Below, in pieces: positions 21,909 to 32,885 of a stretch of DNA of 64,000 nucleotides. The translations under genes were made by a program, and so were the position numbers. Numbering within the stretch: the stretch's first letter is position 1; each line of letters opens with the position of its first letter. The notes below the pieces were generated by a model. The model was given only the letters and a program-made list of their open reading frames with translations, was not told where the DNA came from and did no database searches. Source of the DNA: Prostheceraeus crozeri (lineage: Eukaryota; Platyhelminthes; Polycladida; Euryleptidae). The stretch spans positions 1-64,000 of the forward strand of contig CAJQUW010000469.1 in assembly GCA_907163375.1 (NCBI GenBank). The letters run 5' to 3'.

Positions 21909-22749
21909 TTGAAAAAAATCATAAGCTGCTGGTTATCTTTTATATTGTTCCGTCCCTGTAGCCAACAGATGATGGTCTAGAAAACAAAAGCATGGTGAAC
22001 GCTGAGCTTTCGCGAGACCACTCACATCGTCTGAGCGTTGTAAAATTAACAGTACATATTTGAAATTATATTATATCAACGATAAATGCATTAAGAAAAT
22101 CACTAAAATTGTTAATAAGTACAACTTTCCGATACAAATTATCAATAAACCAGCTAAACATCTATATCAAAGTCTCGATTGCAAAAATAAGAGAAATAAA
22201 CATATAAATTGTACTATTTGCGAACATATGCCAGATGACTACATGTGTGAAGACAAATTTATTGTTTACTCTTTTGTCTCTAATTTCTGCAACAAGAAAT
22301 ACATTGGTCAAAATTTCAGACAATTCCAAGCTAGATATCGCGAACATGAATATAGTCTGAGAATGAATAATAACAATAGTGCCTTGTCTGATCATTCTAA
22401 GAATGATCACAATAATTCTTTGACAATCAACGATTTTCAGGTAGAGATATTGACACATTGTAATACGCCTGTTGAGACTAGAATCGCTGAGGCCCAAATG
22501 ATTGATATTCACCGACCTGATCTCAACATGAAATAATATGAAATAACCTGATCTCAATATGAAATAACCCGTTGGTAGTGAAGTGGTCCACTGTCATGAT
22601 TTTATTGGTTACTTTTACAACTCTCAGACGATGCGAGTGGTCTCGCGAAAGCTCAGCGTTCACCATGCTTTTGTTTTCTGGGCCATCATCTGTTGGCTAC
22701 AGGGACGTAACAATATAAAAGATAACCAGCAGCTTATGATTTTTTTCAA
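21909..22749 (+). mobile_element. Penelope-like fragment between 142-bp inverted repeats
   Basis: 21909-22050 and 22608-22749 are nearly identical reverse complements (starting TTGAAAAAAATCATAAGCTG). They enclose only a GIY-YIG endonuclease frame (22060-22536). Penelope-like elements are known to carry terminal repeats in direct or inverted orientation, and known to carry hammerhead motifs in them. Here each arm holds a hairpin followed by GAAAGC that resembles a diverged hammerhead core (22625-22668 on +). No reverse transcriptase is present. Confidence 0.8.
22060..22536 (+). CDS. GIY-YIG endonuclease domain of a Penelope-like element, 158 codons
   Basis: The frame opens in a basic linker. 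It then shows a Cys pair (INCTICEHMPDDYMC), the GIY-YIG core FIVYSF..CNKKYIGQN, the helix FQARYREHEYSLR, SALSDH, and a C-terminal VETRIAEAQMIDIHRPDLN with the expected glutamate. The protein part needed for target nicking is therefore open, but the reverse transcriptase that normally precedes it is missing. Closest in the window is 1465-1875. The start codon is not reliable because the domain is normally internal to a larger protein. Confidence 0.85.
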   Translation: MKLYYINDKCIKKITKIVNKYNFPIQIINKPAKHLYQSLDCKNKRNKHINCTICEHMPDDYMCEDKFIVYSFVSNFCNKKYIGQNFRQFQARYREHEYSLRMNNNNSALSDHSKNDHNNSLTINDFQVEILTHCNTPVETRIAEAQMIDIHRPDLNMK

Positions 22750-22783
22750 GGAAGATTTGCCAAAACGAGTTGGAACTCATAAT

Positions 22784-22933
22784 AGTTATTTACACAACTA
22801 GTGCAAAATATCCATCTTTATTGCTTTCTTCGAGGTCAACATATCTATGCACGAGCACGAAGGGCGAGGGCACAGAATGTTGATCGAGGAGAAAGCAAAA
22901 GATGGATATCTTTGCACGAGTTGTGTAGGTAAT
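22784..22933. repeat. 150-bp imperfect palindrome
   Basis: Arms 22784-22842 and 22877-22933 share ACACAACT, GTGCAAA and TATCCATCTTT...GCTTTCT in inverted orientation around a GC-rich loop. It is a fold-back-like element next to the Penelope fragment; class unknown. Confidence 0.7.
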
Positions 22934-23000
22934 TTTATTTTTCACCGATATCATGACCATTATGACCAATCTAATTCTATAGTGAATTAATAAACGGGCT

Positions 23001-23036
23001 TTATCTAGTTTATCTAGTTTATCCAGTTTATCTAGT
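23001..23036. repeat. 10-bp tandem repeat (TTTATCTAG-type)
   Basis: Four imperfect copies of TTTATCTAGT. Confidence 0.8.
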
Positions 23037-23165
23037 AATGTATTTTTTGCTATCTAGAGATCTCATTAAATCCCGTAATATCCCTGTCCCTGTTAAAACG
23101 AGGGGCAAATTAACTACGCATAGAAATCCCTCATATTGAAAAGAAGTGCATAGATAATAAAATTT

Positions 23166-23270
23166 GCCCTCCCCGAATAGAGATCAACTATAACATTGTT
23201 AATCTGTCCCTCCCCGAATAGAGATCAACTATAACATTGTTAATTTGTCCCTACCCGAATAGAGATAAAC
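23166..23270. repeat. 42-bp tandem repeat, about 2.5 units
   Basis: Units start at 23166, 23208 and 23250 with CCCTCCCCGAATAGAGAT. The first two are almost identical and the third is partial and diverged. Confidence 0.9.
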
Positions 23271-23288
23271 TGGCATAGTTTAAAACGG

Positions 23289-23423
23289 TTAAAGGAGTTT
23301 CATTGATATTTGCTGAGATATCTCGGCCAATTATCTGTCAAAATTCCCTCGGGCTATGCCCTCGGGAATTTTAACAGATAATTGTCCTCATTATTTCAGC
23401 AAATATCAATGAAACCTCCTTTA
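23289..23423. repeat. 135-bp hairpin with GC-rich tip
   Basis: Arms of about 65 bp (TTAAAGGAG...CAAAATTCC) pair closely, with a tip of the form CCCTCGGGC-TATG-CCCTCGGG. The general design is similar to the hairpins at 62800-62880 and 63809-63901. Confidence 0.85.
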
Positions 23424-24639
23424 AATAATTCAATCGCATATATCTATATAGAAATCTATAATTCAACCAGTGCAATAAGTGCAGTTATCTGCTTTACAGG
23501 TAAAATAAAGTGACAGGATATCTACATTATACGCACGGTGAAAAATAAAGATAGTTATACAGCTACTCCATCCGCACCATAGAAATTAACAATACCATAG
23601 AAAGTGATATTATCTACTTCTATGATCCGTACTCAATACAGAGATGTAGCAATTGGCTTCGCCTCGTGCTATATTTTGAAATGTCATACGGATGTCGTAG
23701 CTGCAGAACTATAATGTCATAAAGCATTCTGACATGGCATTACACTATACAGTTTACACAATGAAAAATAATAACACATCTGCTCTATAAAGACAAAAAA
23801 CAAAATTACGGACTACACGGAAGTATAAAACACAGAAGTTCGCTTTTACAATTGTGCAGATTTGATAGGAAGCATGAATATGATGACGCTGTGAAGTAAT
23901 CACGATAATATACCAAAAATACCACCACCATTTCCATCATTATAGTCCTTTCATTATAGTTTGGAATTTGGAAATCACATCAAGAGTAGCATCTGTATTG
24001 TTGAACAAATAATGTGTCGAACACCCACTATGGAATATCAGCAGTGATCGATGATTTTACTATTGCAGTTGTATGTGTTTTGTAACATAAGTCATTAGAG
24101 CACAATTACTTTTTCAATGTTTATATAGTCTGAGCGTGAGAAAGAAATCATACAGATGCTTGTCGTGGGAATCATGCAAGATTGCCCTTAAAGGACGAAA
24201 CGCAGTGTCTACGGCTGCCAAGGAATCTAGTCCTTGAGTTGTACAAGTCTGTGGACATCCTTCTAGTCGATGCCTAGTGGTACAAGTACTCTGCAATAGA
24301 GATGAACCTAATCCACGCCAATTCGGTTCGGTTTCACTTCTATAAGCTGAATGAAGCCGCAACTCCTTGTCTCGGCTGTGAATGTTTCGGTACGGAAAGG
24401 TTTAAGACCGTCCTCTCTTCCTTCCTGAACCGTTTTAAAACGCCATCTTGGAAATGCAGCGAATTTGACGATCAATAATCACTGGATTCTTGGACGGACT
24501 CAATCAATGCATTGAGAACGTTTTGCGATGAGCCATTGCTATTTACAGCCATACAGCCACCGGCTTAGCAGTCGCCATCAGTGATGGTGTGATATTCGCG
24601 GATGCATCAAATACCATGCAATGAGCTCCAGTTCATAGA

Positions 24640-25025
24640 TATAGACTTGACGTTGATCTAGATTTATCAGATGATGACATAGATCTTGAAAATTCTAGCA
24701 ACGAGGATGAGAATAACACTGGTTAATCAGATAATTCTGACACAGACGACGACACGAGTGGAAATAAATGGAGTTTTGTACAATATGGCTTCGATATATC
24801 ACCTCAAGGTCCCCAAAATCTCGATCCAATTGATGAAGGAGGGCAGATTGTGAAAAATTCTACTGAGCAGTATATTGACGAGTTTCAGCCTCTTGAACTT
24901 TCTGAAAGACTTGCCAAATGGACAAATTCATTTGCTCTTGAAGATGAAGCTAGGATCAGCATTTCATCAACGATGATGATGCCCATTGGAAATACTGCTT
25001 TGCATATTGGATGCTTCAAAGACTG
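24640..25025 (+). pseudogene. Degenerate acidic coding stretch, possibly a transposase N-terminus
   Basis: In one frame, apart from a single stop near 24725, the reading is an acidic low-complexity tract (DLSDDDIDLE, DNSDTDDDTSGN), then W and GPQNLDPIDEGG, then FQPLELSERLAKWTNSFA. Acidic N-termini followed by W, then an F..EL...L...TN.FA pattern, are seen in piggyBac-type transposases. No catalytic domain follows, so the assignment is weak. A polyadenylation-type AATAAA lies at about 25121. Confidence 0.3.
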
Positions 25026-25474
25026 ATATAACTACTCAGCATGACACGAAAGTTGTGATTATTAGATTAATTCTATGCTTTTTGATGTGCTAATGATCGA
25101 TTATTTATTTTTATAATAAAGATTTTCATTCCACGTTGATTTCTCTATCCTTAAATTGTGTCTAGGAAAAATATTTCAATTTTTAAACAATGTAAGCATT
25201 TTGTGACACATCTACCTGATCAAATATAGCAAATCCAAAATTTTGATTTTCATACGTATCTGATGGGAATTCTCGGACACACTAATTTCAGAGATCGTCT
25301 CGAAAGGGCTATACGTGTCAAAATCCTTACATTGTTGATGTCATCACCTTGAAAGGAAGCCCATCACTGTCCGGGTAAGATGTGCAAGATATTGTGCAGC
25401 AGCCACCTTTGAAAGCATGTTACTCCAACCTTATCCGAACTGAGCGATCTGAACCGGAATAATGTAAATCGAAG

Positions 25475-25640
25475 AAAGCATTGTTGGAACAGCCATTAGT
25501 GCTATTAATCAACACAAGATCAATTCGCAACAAAATCGATAAACTATCTCTTCGTGTAAAAAGCTACAACGTGGCCTTCGTTTCATTGTGGAAACATGGC
25601 TTGCCGATACAACACATAATAGTTATCTCCAAATTCCCGA
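25475..25640 (+). pseudogene. LINE endonuclease fragment
   Basis: The frame reads LLINTRSIRNKIDKLSLRV followed by YNVAFVS. After a frame change it reads ETWLADTTHNSYLQIPEWW. This is the start of the apurinic-type endonuclease of CR1/Jockey-like LINEs (N.RS..NK.D.L...V......ETWL). It is cut off at the edge of the inverted arm at 25638. Confidence 0.7.
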
Positions 25641-25927
25641 ATGGTGGTGGTATTTTTGGTATATTATCGTGATTACTTCACAGCGTCATCATATTCATGC
25701 TTCCTATCAAATCTGCACAATTGTAAAAGCGAACTTCTGTGTTTTATACTTCCGTGTAGTCCGTAATTTTGTTTTTCGTCTTTTTAGAGCAGATGTGTTA
25801 TTATTTTTCATTGTGCAAACTGTATAGTGTAATGCCATGTCAGAATGCTTTATGACATTATAGTTCTGCAGCTACGACATCCGTACGACATTTCAAAATA
25901 TAGCACGAGGCGAAGGCGAGTACGGAT

Positions 25928-26940
25928 CATAGAAGTGGATAATAATGCAGTAGAATGGAAGTTTGATATCTTGCCTATGTACAATGATGGCACACGGAAA
26001 AATTTATGGTTTGTAGATCAGATTCGATCTAAAACATTGTATCATAGTCAAACTATTTGCCAAGTTGGTTGTGGAAGTTGTTGACACCTAATTACAGGAT
26101 TTTCATGAAGAGAATTGCAAGTGAGATGGCAGCATTGTTTCATGTGAAATAACCTACTATTCCATGGATTAATATACTGTGTCTATTTGTAGCAGTAATT
26201 CACAACTATTTTCTAATTTTTCAATACTGGAATGCGAATCAAAAATTGGTTCAGAGTCATAATTGAAAGTGGTCGGTGTGCTGTTTGTAAGAGCATCTGA
26301 AGAATTCACAGATAATATTCTAATTATTGGATAATTTCTTCTTCAAGCGGCTAAGAAACCTACAGGTTTTCTGGAATAAACACATTGAAAGTTTCTTTAC
26401 CGACAATCATTTCTCAAATAAATGAAATGTCGCTGGAACTTTTCAATTAATCACTAAATGACTTATGAGATATAGTGTGATGATATTTTGGAAGCTCATA
26501 TTCGAATGCATGTAGAGATTTTGAAAATTATTCAAATATATTGAACAGGGGAACCCTTTAAAGTAAAATGAATACTCTAAGATTTCTTGGTCTCTGATTT
26601 CAAGCTGGAGTAATGCATATTCTGTAAATCGACATTACAAGTTGCATAAGAGTCTGATTATACTCTTGATGGATTATCGGAGCGATATTTCAAAATGATG
26701 AATGTACAGAACGTTTAAAAGGATTTCCTTCTTTGTCATCTTGTCGGCGCAGTATTTTGTAAATTCACTACTGCTTTTGAGTACATGGTCTTTGGACAAG
26801 GGCCAACAATTGGCCTGATTAATATAAATGCCAATCAAAAAACATGGAAGCCAGATCGCACAAGTTGCATTTTGCCCCAACTAAGTTCCCCCGGCGTGTG
26901 CCATAATTTTCATGCAATTTCCATTCTAGGACTTTCTATG
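25928..26940 (+). repeat. Repeat A-related ends about 1 kb apart
   Basis: 25928-26060 is a diverged version of the left half of repeat A and 26879-26940 of its right half (CCCCAACTAAGTTCCC, TTTCTATG). They could be a longer member from which the 256-bp MITE derives, or two fragments. Flanking 8-mers (GTACGGAT and GTATTGAC) do not match, which argues against one intact insertion. Confidence 0.4.
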
Positions 26941-26942
26941 GT

Positions 26943-27590
26943 ATTGACAACAAAGGTCTGTCGTAGTTCATTGAATATCGAAAGAGAATGACAGATATTA
27001 AGTCAATACAAGACACTCGCCTGACCTAGGAATCGAACCGAAGTCCGCGGTGGAGACGAGCTCGCACCTTCTTCACTAGGCCACGCTGACGGTTCAAAAG
27101 GAATGCGAGTGAAGGCAGAAGTAATCTCTAAGTGATATCGACAGCATATTGTCCTATTATTATTGACAGAGCGCTAACAGCGTTCATATTGTAGCGAGAC
27201 ACCATGTATTGACTTAATAGCTGTCATTCTCTTTCGATATTCAATGAACTACGACAGACCTTTGTTGTCAATCTACACTGTGACGTAGTCGTATGACATG
27301 CTGATATGCTGACATGTTAGCGTTCTGTCAATAATAATAAGACAATAAGCTGTCGATGTCACTTAGAGATGGCTTCTGCCTTCACTCGCATTCTTTTCGA
27401 ACCGTCAGCGTGGCCTAGTGAAGAAGGTGCGAGCTCGTCTCCACCACGGCCTTCGGTTCGATTCCTGGGTCAGGTGAGTGCGGTCGGGGAATCAAGGATG
27501 TTGGTGTCTTGTATTGACTTAATAGCTGTCATTCTCTTTAGATATGCAATGGACTGCGACAGACCTCTGTTGTCACTTCTGTCTTTTTTA
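26943..27590. repeat. Inverted pair of repeat E with tRNA-like cores
   Basis: Arms 26943-27183 and about 27316-27580 are reverse complements. Each contains a tRNA-like core (minus at 27013-27092, plus at 27400-27481) with A-box-like GTGGCCTAGTGAAG and B box GGTTCGATTCC. The outer parts share GACAGACCT-TGTTGTCA. A third copy of the outer segment lies in the centre (27196-27276). The arrangement suggests head-to-head insertion or inverted duplication of a SINE-like unit. Confidence 0.7.
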
Positions 27591-27599
27591 AGTGCAATA

Positions 27600-30053
27600 C
27601 CCGTTGATCAGCAGTGTGACCATTTTTCGGTACTTGAATGACTATTAAGTGATTGCCGTTTCATTGACGTAGTAACAATGTGAATGTAATTATGCATTCA
27701 GGTGTCCCAATTTTAAGTTTACTAGAACTTTTGATGACAGAACAATTAATGATTCACATACTCTCAAAAGTATATTTCTATAAAAATCTCCACGGTCACA
27801 TAAATATAAAAAGGATCGCATATTGACAATTCCAAAATTACAAGTTTTCTCTGGGAGGGTGATGCGAATGCACAATGAATGGAAAACGAATCATCAACCA
27901 AAGTCACTTCCGACCAATCACATCATGAGACAAGAAATATCTGTGATCTGAAAATGTACAAAAACTACAGACAATATGGGAATGACGAATTGCTTGATAT
28001 ATTGAACTTCTAAAAATCAATCAATTCTATGAATGTTCTTGTAGTCTTTTTTACATAGAAAAGGTTTAGTTTTCGACCGAATCGACAAAGAACCACATCA
28101 GATGGTAAATTATCAAATGGGTTTGAGCAGCGATTGTACAATCAATACTTTTCTTTTCAACACATATAATGAGCAGCACGAAGATGATGTGAGAGAACAT
28201 TTGGTCTCAAGATTAGAGTAAAACCCGATGAAATAAGTGGAAAATTTTTCCATGAGACACATTTTTCTCTGCCCTTTACAAGGTAAAATTCAGACGATTG
28301 GTCAATTAAGTTCCACATTTAGGCTAGATGTCAAGAATGATTACTTTTCTGAATCGTGAAGTAGTTGAAGATTCTTGTCTTAGCATTTTCTCCAAATGAA
28401 GTTGTAAGAAAAATGTGAAGTCAATGCACCGGTACATTTTACAACAAAGGGGAGAATGTGATCCACTAGAAGTATCCACCAGCTAATGCGCATCATGGCA
28501 GCGTGATTAGTTCCCGTATGAGTGTCCGGTCTATCGCTTTAGTCCATAGCTTTTATGTCATATAGTTTCGGATTTCTATGGATGCTACCATTGATATCCG
28601 ACATTTTGCATAATAATAAGGAACTAGAAAGGACATGTACATTGAAAGCAGTGCTGCGTCAGAGGCATGCGCTGTCATGACAACGATTCCTCAACCATGG
28701 TGGGCTTCAGTGGTTGGCAATGCTTCGGTGCCGAAACCTTGTCATCGCAAATACATTAGAAAAGGATACACGCTCTTTGATTATTTCTATGGATGTGATT
28801 TTTGAATGAAAAGAAAATGTCACTTACTCAGCTCATGTATAAATGAGTTTGCTGCATGTGGTATAAAGTTTTTACTACGCGTTTGATGCTCAGTGCTGTT
28901 TTTACTAAAAAAGTGCCTGCAACTTTTCTTATATTACTTAGGAAGCAGATATCCACGAAAAATCACAGAAAATAGGGCAGTGCTGATATGTTGTTTGTGC
29001 ATGTTAAGATATTCAAACAAAAGTCGATTGTGAATACATCTGTTGAGTGATAGTTGATTTAAGATCTCCTTTCTTATAGTACAAATTGTGTTTGTAGATT
29101 CTCTCAAATATCATCATGAAACAATGCGTCAGAGATGTAAACACCATGTAAACCCAAGGGAAAAATAAGTTTTATAGAGACACGATGTTTGTTTATTGCC
29201 TCTGTAGACATATTATCTAAGATGAAATTATTTGTGCATTATGCTCTAAAATGCAGTTCTCTGAGAAAGATGGAAAGACAAGTGAATAATAGGCCTATAG
29301 CGACTACTATATTGAAATTGTTTGCTTACTCATTAAATGGTTGCTGTGATTATCTATATATTTCCACAAAGCTCATAGATACAAGCTGAACACATTCTTA
29401 AAACAAAGGTGATCGTGTGGATCTTTTACTATGATTACACTATGGATGAAAGCAGAATGTAAGAGATTATTTGAGATATGTACTTTACTCGGTTATAGTG
29501 TAAAGCATCTCTTTTCTATTGGATTCATGCAATGTATATTTAATGTACTCTATGTCAACATCGACCCAACTTCAACGAGTTGGTACAAGCATTGTTTCAT
29601 GGCAACATCACGGCGTGAATTATCATGTGTCTTATTACATTATATTTAGTGAAACTTTGAAAAAGCTACGACCTCGCTTCCAAAGAAATCTAGATTTTCG
29701 GGGAAACAGTAAATGAAACTTGTTTTATTGAACATAGAAATCGATTATCAACATAATGTAAACTATCCAAAATGTCCGATGTTCGGCATGTAAAACATCC
29801 ATCTAAACTAAAACAAGAGATAAATAAAATCAGGAAAATTCACAAACTCCTTTCAATTAAAATCTCAAAATGATCATTAATTTCACACTTTACATTGCAA
29901 AAAACCTAATTGGTTGTAGTTTCAAAATCAGAAGATGGAAATTCCCACACTTAACTCAACTAGTAACATCCTACATTGATTAGGGCGCTGAATTGACCAG
30001 AAATGTGATACTAACAAAGAGTCGAATGCTTAGCATGGAAGGCAATTTTTCAG
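27600..30053. other. No gene seen
   Basis: About 2.4 kb downstream of the receptor gene. A/T-rich, with short open frames lacking recognisable domains. Confidence 0.5.
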
Positions 30054-30323
30054 TTTATTATCATACAGTCAAAGCCTGGACGCCAATTTCTAAATTGCCA
30101 ATAATGAGGAGACTACTGCGACGTCAATGATAGTCATGTTCAATCGCTAACTGCTGACATTAGTACATCAACAAGCCTTAAACCATCAACATAATGATCC
30201 TCAACCGAGCCAAGATAATCGGTTGGGTCGTATCGACAAAATTGAGCGGAAATTCAAACGTGTTAATATGAAAAGATAGGAATAGTTTCATGGTTCTTCA
30301 ATCTTACAAAAACGAATATTGTC

Positions 30324-31769
30324 CTACGTATTGGAGCCTTGGTCTGAACTATATTGAAAGTAGACCCAGTATAAGAGATTAAAAGTGCAAAACATGAGAG
30401 GATATGCGAATAGACAAAATCTATCGACGCGATGTGCTTTCAAAGTATCAAATCGAGCTTTCGCCATTTTCGACATTCGCTCACTCGCTTGAAACATAAT
30501 GCCGTTGGGAGAGCGTTGAGTCTTTGGACCAGTACTTCTAGGTGCTCTGAATGAATGAAATTCTTCAAGTTCTTCGCGGAACACACGACGAATATCGGTC
30601 TCAAATTTTTTCCTCTGTTGGCGTCTTGCCAAGACATTGACAATGGCAAATTCCAGTAAAGAGAACACTACAAATGCGAGGCAAGCGAACAGCCACATAT
30701 CAATAGCCTTTATGTACGACACCCGGGGCAGCTTTTGAAGAGTAGCTGCACTTTGAGTAATCAAAGACAGCACTGATAACAGACCGATCGATATTCGCGC
30801 TGGCACAGCTTGAAAATCAATGAAAAAGGACACCCACGAGATGACCACAATCAAAATTGATGGCAAGTATGTATAGATAAGATAGAAACCGAATTTCCGA
30901 CGCAATTTAAAACGCACGTTGATACACGGGAATTCCCCGATATCTGCGTAGTTTGCATGACACGTTGTTGTAACAGGAGTTGGTAATTCGAATTCATTTA
31001 AAATGGTGTGTGGACTGAGTTGGACATTCCGACGGGCATCTTTAGACGCCCATTCAAAACGTACGTCTTTCACTCCATATCCAAAACTGGATATCTCAAC
31101 AGGACACGTTTGTGTATCCATCGGAAACTTCCACAGATGCATCGGACATGATAATCGAACGTTGAGCTTCTGACTAAAAAGGATATCGCCGCTTGGTTCT
31201 AGCCACAGTAAATAGTTGGGACTGGTTATGGTGTGCAAATGACCATCTTTTGCATTGCGGAAGAAAAGATCAGGAATCCAAATGGAATTCTTCATGTAGG
31301 CCAAGCTGATTTTGTCATCGTAACCAGCAAATTGAAGACGTTTATCCCTCCATCTCTGACGTAAAAGCAGGTCAAGGGAATAATCCATTTCAATAATTGA
31401 AAAGCTGGAGAATGTTGTGACGTACATACTAACCCTCACAATGGTTGCGTCACTGTGATTCTCACTTTTTGGTCGATAGTTGTATTGATAACCACGGAAA
31501 ATACGTTCGATAAAGTCTTCAAGAGACTCATTAGCGCGTTTTCGAGTGATTTTGTCGTGTTGTCGATGGTGAGAGTCGTGGTCTTCAACCTTCTTTGGTC
31601 TTTCTGCTTTGATAGATGTGTAAACAGGGACAGAGTGAGGCTGACTAAAGTATGTGCCGTCACGATCAGGTTCTTCATCAGAATGTGCTCCATGAAGATT
31701 TATGCGAAAACCAGCAACGACGATAAAAAAGATTAAGATAGGCGAAGCATTTACCGTACGTGAAGACAT
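30324..31769 (-). CDS. Anion-type Cys-loop ligand-gated ion channel (glycine/glutamate-gated chloride channel-like), single exon, 481 aa
   Basis: A pentameric channel subunit of the plasma membrane. Residues 1-30 form a signal peptide (ILIFFIVVAGF core), then a His/Asp/Lys-rich tail of about 60 residues. The ligand domain shows LRQRW (Arg137, the position that binds the carboxylate in glycine receptors), WIPDLFFRN, the Cys-loop Cys208-x13-Cys222 (CPMHLWKFPMDTQTC) and a second Cys pair 270/282 as in GlyR and GluCl. Membrane segments are M1 293-318, M2 322-341, M3 353-380 and M4 450-471. M2 begins VPAR, the anion-selectivity signature; 9' is the gate Leu and 6' is Leu where Thr is usual. The ATG at 31769 has A at -3 and gives a clean signal peptide; ATG 31811 is the alternative. 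No intron or frame break is seen. A possible AATAAA (minus) lies at 30054-30059. Agonist is unknown; glycine, glutamate or GABA are likely. Confidence 0.93.
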   Translation of the reverse strand: MSSRTVNASPILIFFIVVAGFRINLHGAHSDEEPDRDGTYFSQPHSVPVYTSIKAERPKKVEDHDSHHRQHDKITRKRANESLEDFIERIFRGYQYNYRPKSENHSDATIVRVSMYVTTFSSFSIIEMDYSLDLLLRQRWRDKRLQFAGYDDKISLAYMKNSIWIPDLFFRNAKDGHLHTITSPNYLLWLEPSGDILFSQKLNVRLSCPMHLWKFPMDTQTCPVEISSFGYGVKDVRFEWASKDARRNVQLSPHTILNEFELPTPVTTTCHANYADIGEFPCINVRFKLRRKFGFYLIYTYLPSILIVVISWVSFFIDFQAVPARISIGLLSVLSLITQSAATLQKLPRVSYIKAIDMWLFACLAFVVFSLLEFAIVNVLARRQQRKKFETDIRRVFREELEEFHSFRAPRSTGPKTQRSPNGIMFQASERMSKMAKARFDTLKAHRVDRFCLFAYPLMFCTFNLLYWVYFQYSSDQGSNT

Positions 31770-31871
31770 GGTACACACTGAGGCAAGAGAGAAAATGAAG
31801 AGAAAAGTCATCAACCGATAGTTATCGTCCAATCTTTCATCAGAGAATTGAGTGAATGACAGAACATCCAA

Positions 31872-32639
31872 TGATAGCTAAGATCTTCAAATCAATACGC
31901 TCCAATCAGTGAATCCTCTACCGATGCACTTCAATTGATTACCAGTGGTGCAGGATCGCAGAGGAAAAGTGCTCCTCTGCTATTCCTTTTAACATGAGTC
32001 TTTTAAAATTGTACTCATTCAGTTTCAAATTCAATTCAAATTTCTGTATTTTGCTTTGTAGAAGCGGTGAACTCATTGACAAATTCTATACATGATTACG
32101 CATGATGTAAACATTGATCAAAGTAGAGAGAGAGAGGGTGTCAGGCCCGTAGCCACGGGGGGAGGCTGGGGGCCCCTGCTAATTTTTGTGCCTCGTCTGC
32201 TAAAATAGTTATCTATATGATCAATATACAATCAATAAAACGAATGAATCAAATCGTCGGAAGTGAGAACAAATTGGAGGGGGAATTGATTGATGGCTGG
32301 CGAAAACGGAATTCTTTGTCAGCACAGATCAATTGTAGGAGAGAAGTGTTGAACGTTTACATCGCAGTGGGTTTCATCTTTGTTGTTTATATCGGAAATG
32401 TTCAGATTTTAACTAGACATTCAGAAAGAAAAATCAAAGAATACTCTGTCTAAATTCTTCAGGTGTATCATTATTAATCACGACAAAACATCTCAGGAAA
32501 AATTAACAGAAATGTCACGATTGCATTAATTAAGAAAATCTACAGTATCTGCATATGTTTACTGACACTTCAAGATGTTGGAATCCTCTCCTACCTAATT
32601 ACCTTTTCTAATAATTATGCAACCTGTAATTTCATGTAT
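31872..32639. other. Upstream region of the receptor gene
   Basis: This should hold the promoter and 5' UTR of the minus-strand receptor gene. A TTAAAAGG box on the minus strand near 31990 could be a weak TATA element, but nothing decides the transcription start. The frame at 32217-32453 (+) is unassigned. Confidence 0.35.
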
Positions 32640-32885
32640 AACTTGAAGTGCACCGATGTCTGCAGCCTGATCTGACTTCCTCTGACCTCATCGTCTGCGC
32701 AGAAAGTACTTGAGGTCAACGAAGTTATTTCCCGACAACTCGTGAAGGTATGATGACCAAGCCACATTCTTTACACTAACATGTTTAAGGCGTGGCAAGG
32801 TAGTGGTCGTGGGAAGATTTCAAATAGCGGTGGAAGAGACGAAGAGGGAGAGAGAACAATGCACACACGAGCAGTGTTGGATTTG
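32640..32885 (+). repeat. Repeat D, left half, without LINE
   Basis: Matches 6000-6187 plus 6815-6870 continuously, so it preserves the target site into which the LINE inserted in the other copy. The right arm is absent. Confidence 0.8.

Larger units (their letters stand above)
23605..25960. mobile_element. Element with about 330-bp inverted arms and 1.7-kb interior
   Basis: 23605-23935 and 25638-25955 are near-identical reverse complements over about 320 bp (inner ends ACCACCACCATT and AATGGTGGTGGT). The left arm has one 23-bp extra stretch near 23645. The interior holds a degenerate acidic coding stretch (24640-25025) and a LINE endonuclease fragment (25475-25640) abutting the right arm. 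No target duplication was recognised, so this may be a mobile element with long TIRs or a local inverted duplication. Confidence 0.75.

Noticed and set aside
23166-23270. CRISPR-like array
   Set aside because: The 42-bp units are direct tandem repeats without unique spacers, in an animal genome.
31770-31871. Longer receptor start at 31871
   Set aside because: The codon there is TTG, not ATG. ATG 31769 has a better context and leaves one clean signal peptide.
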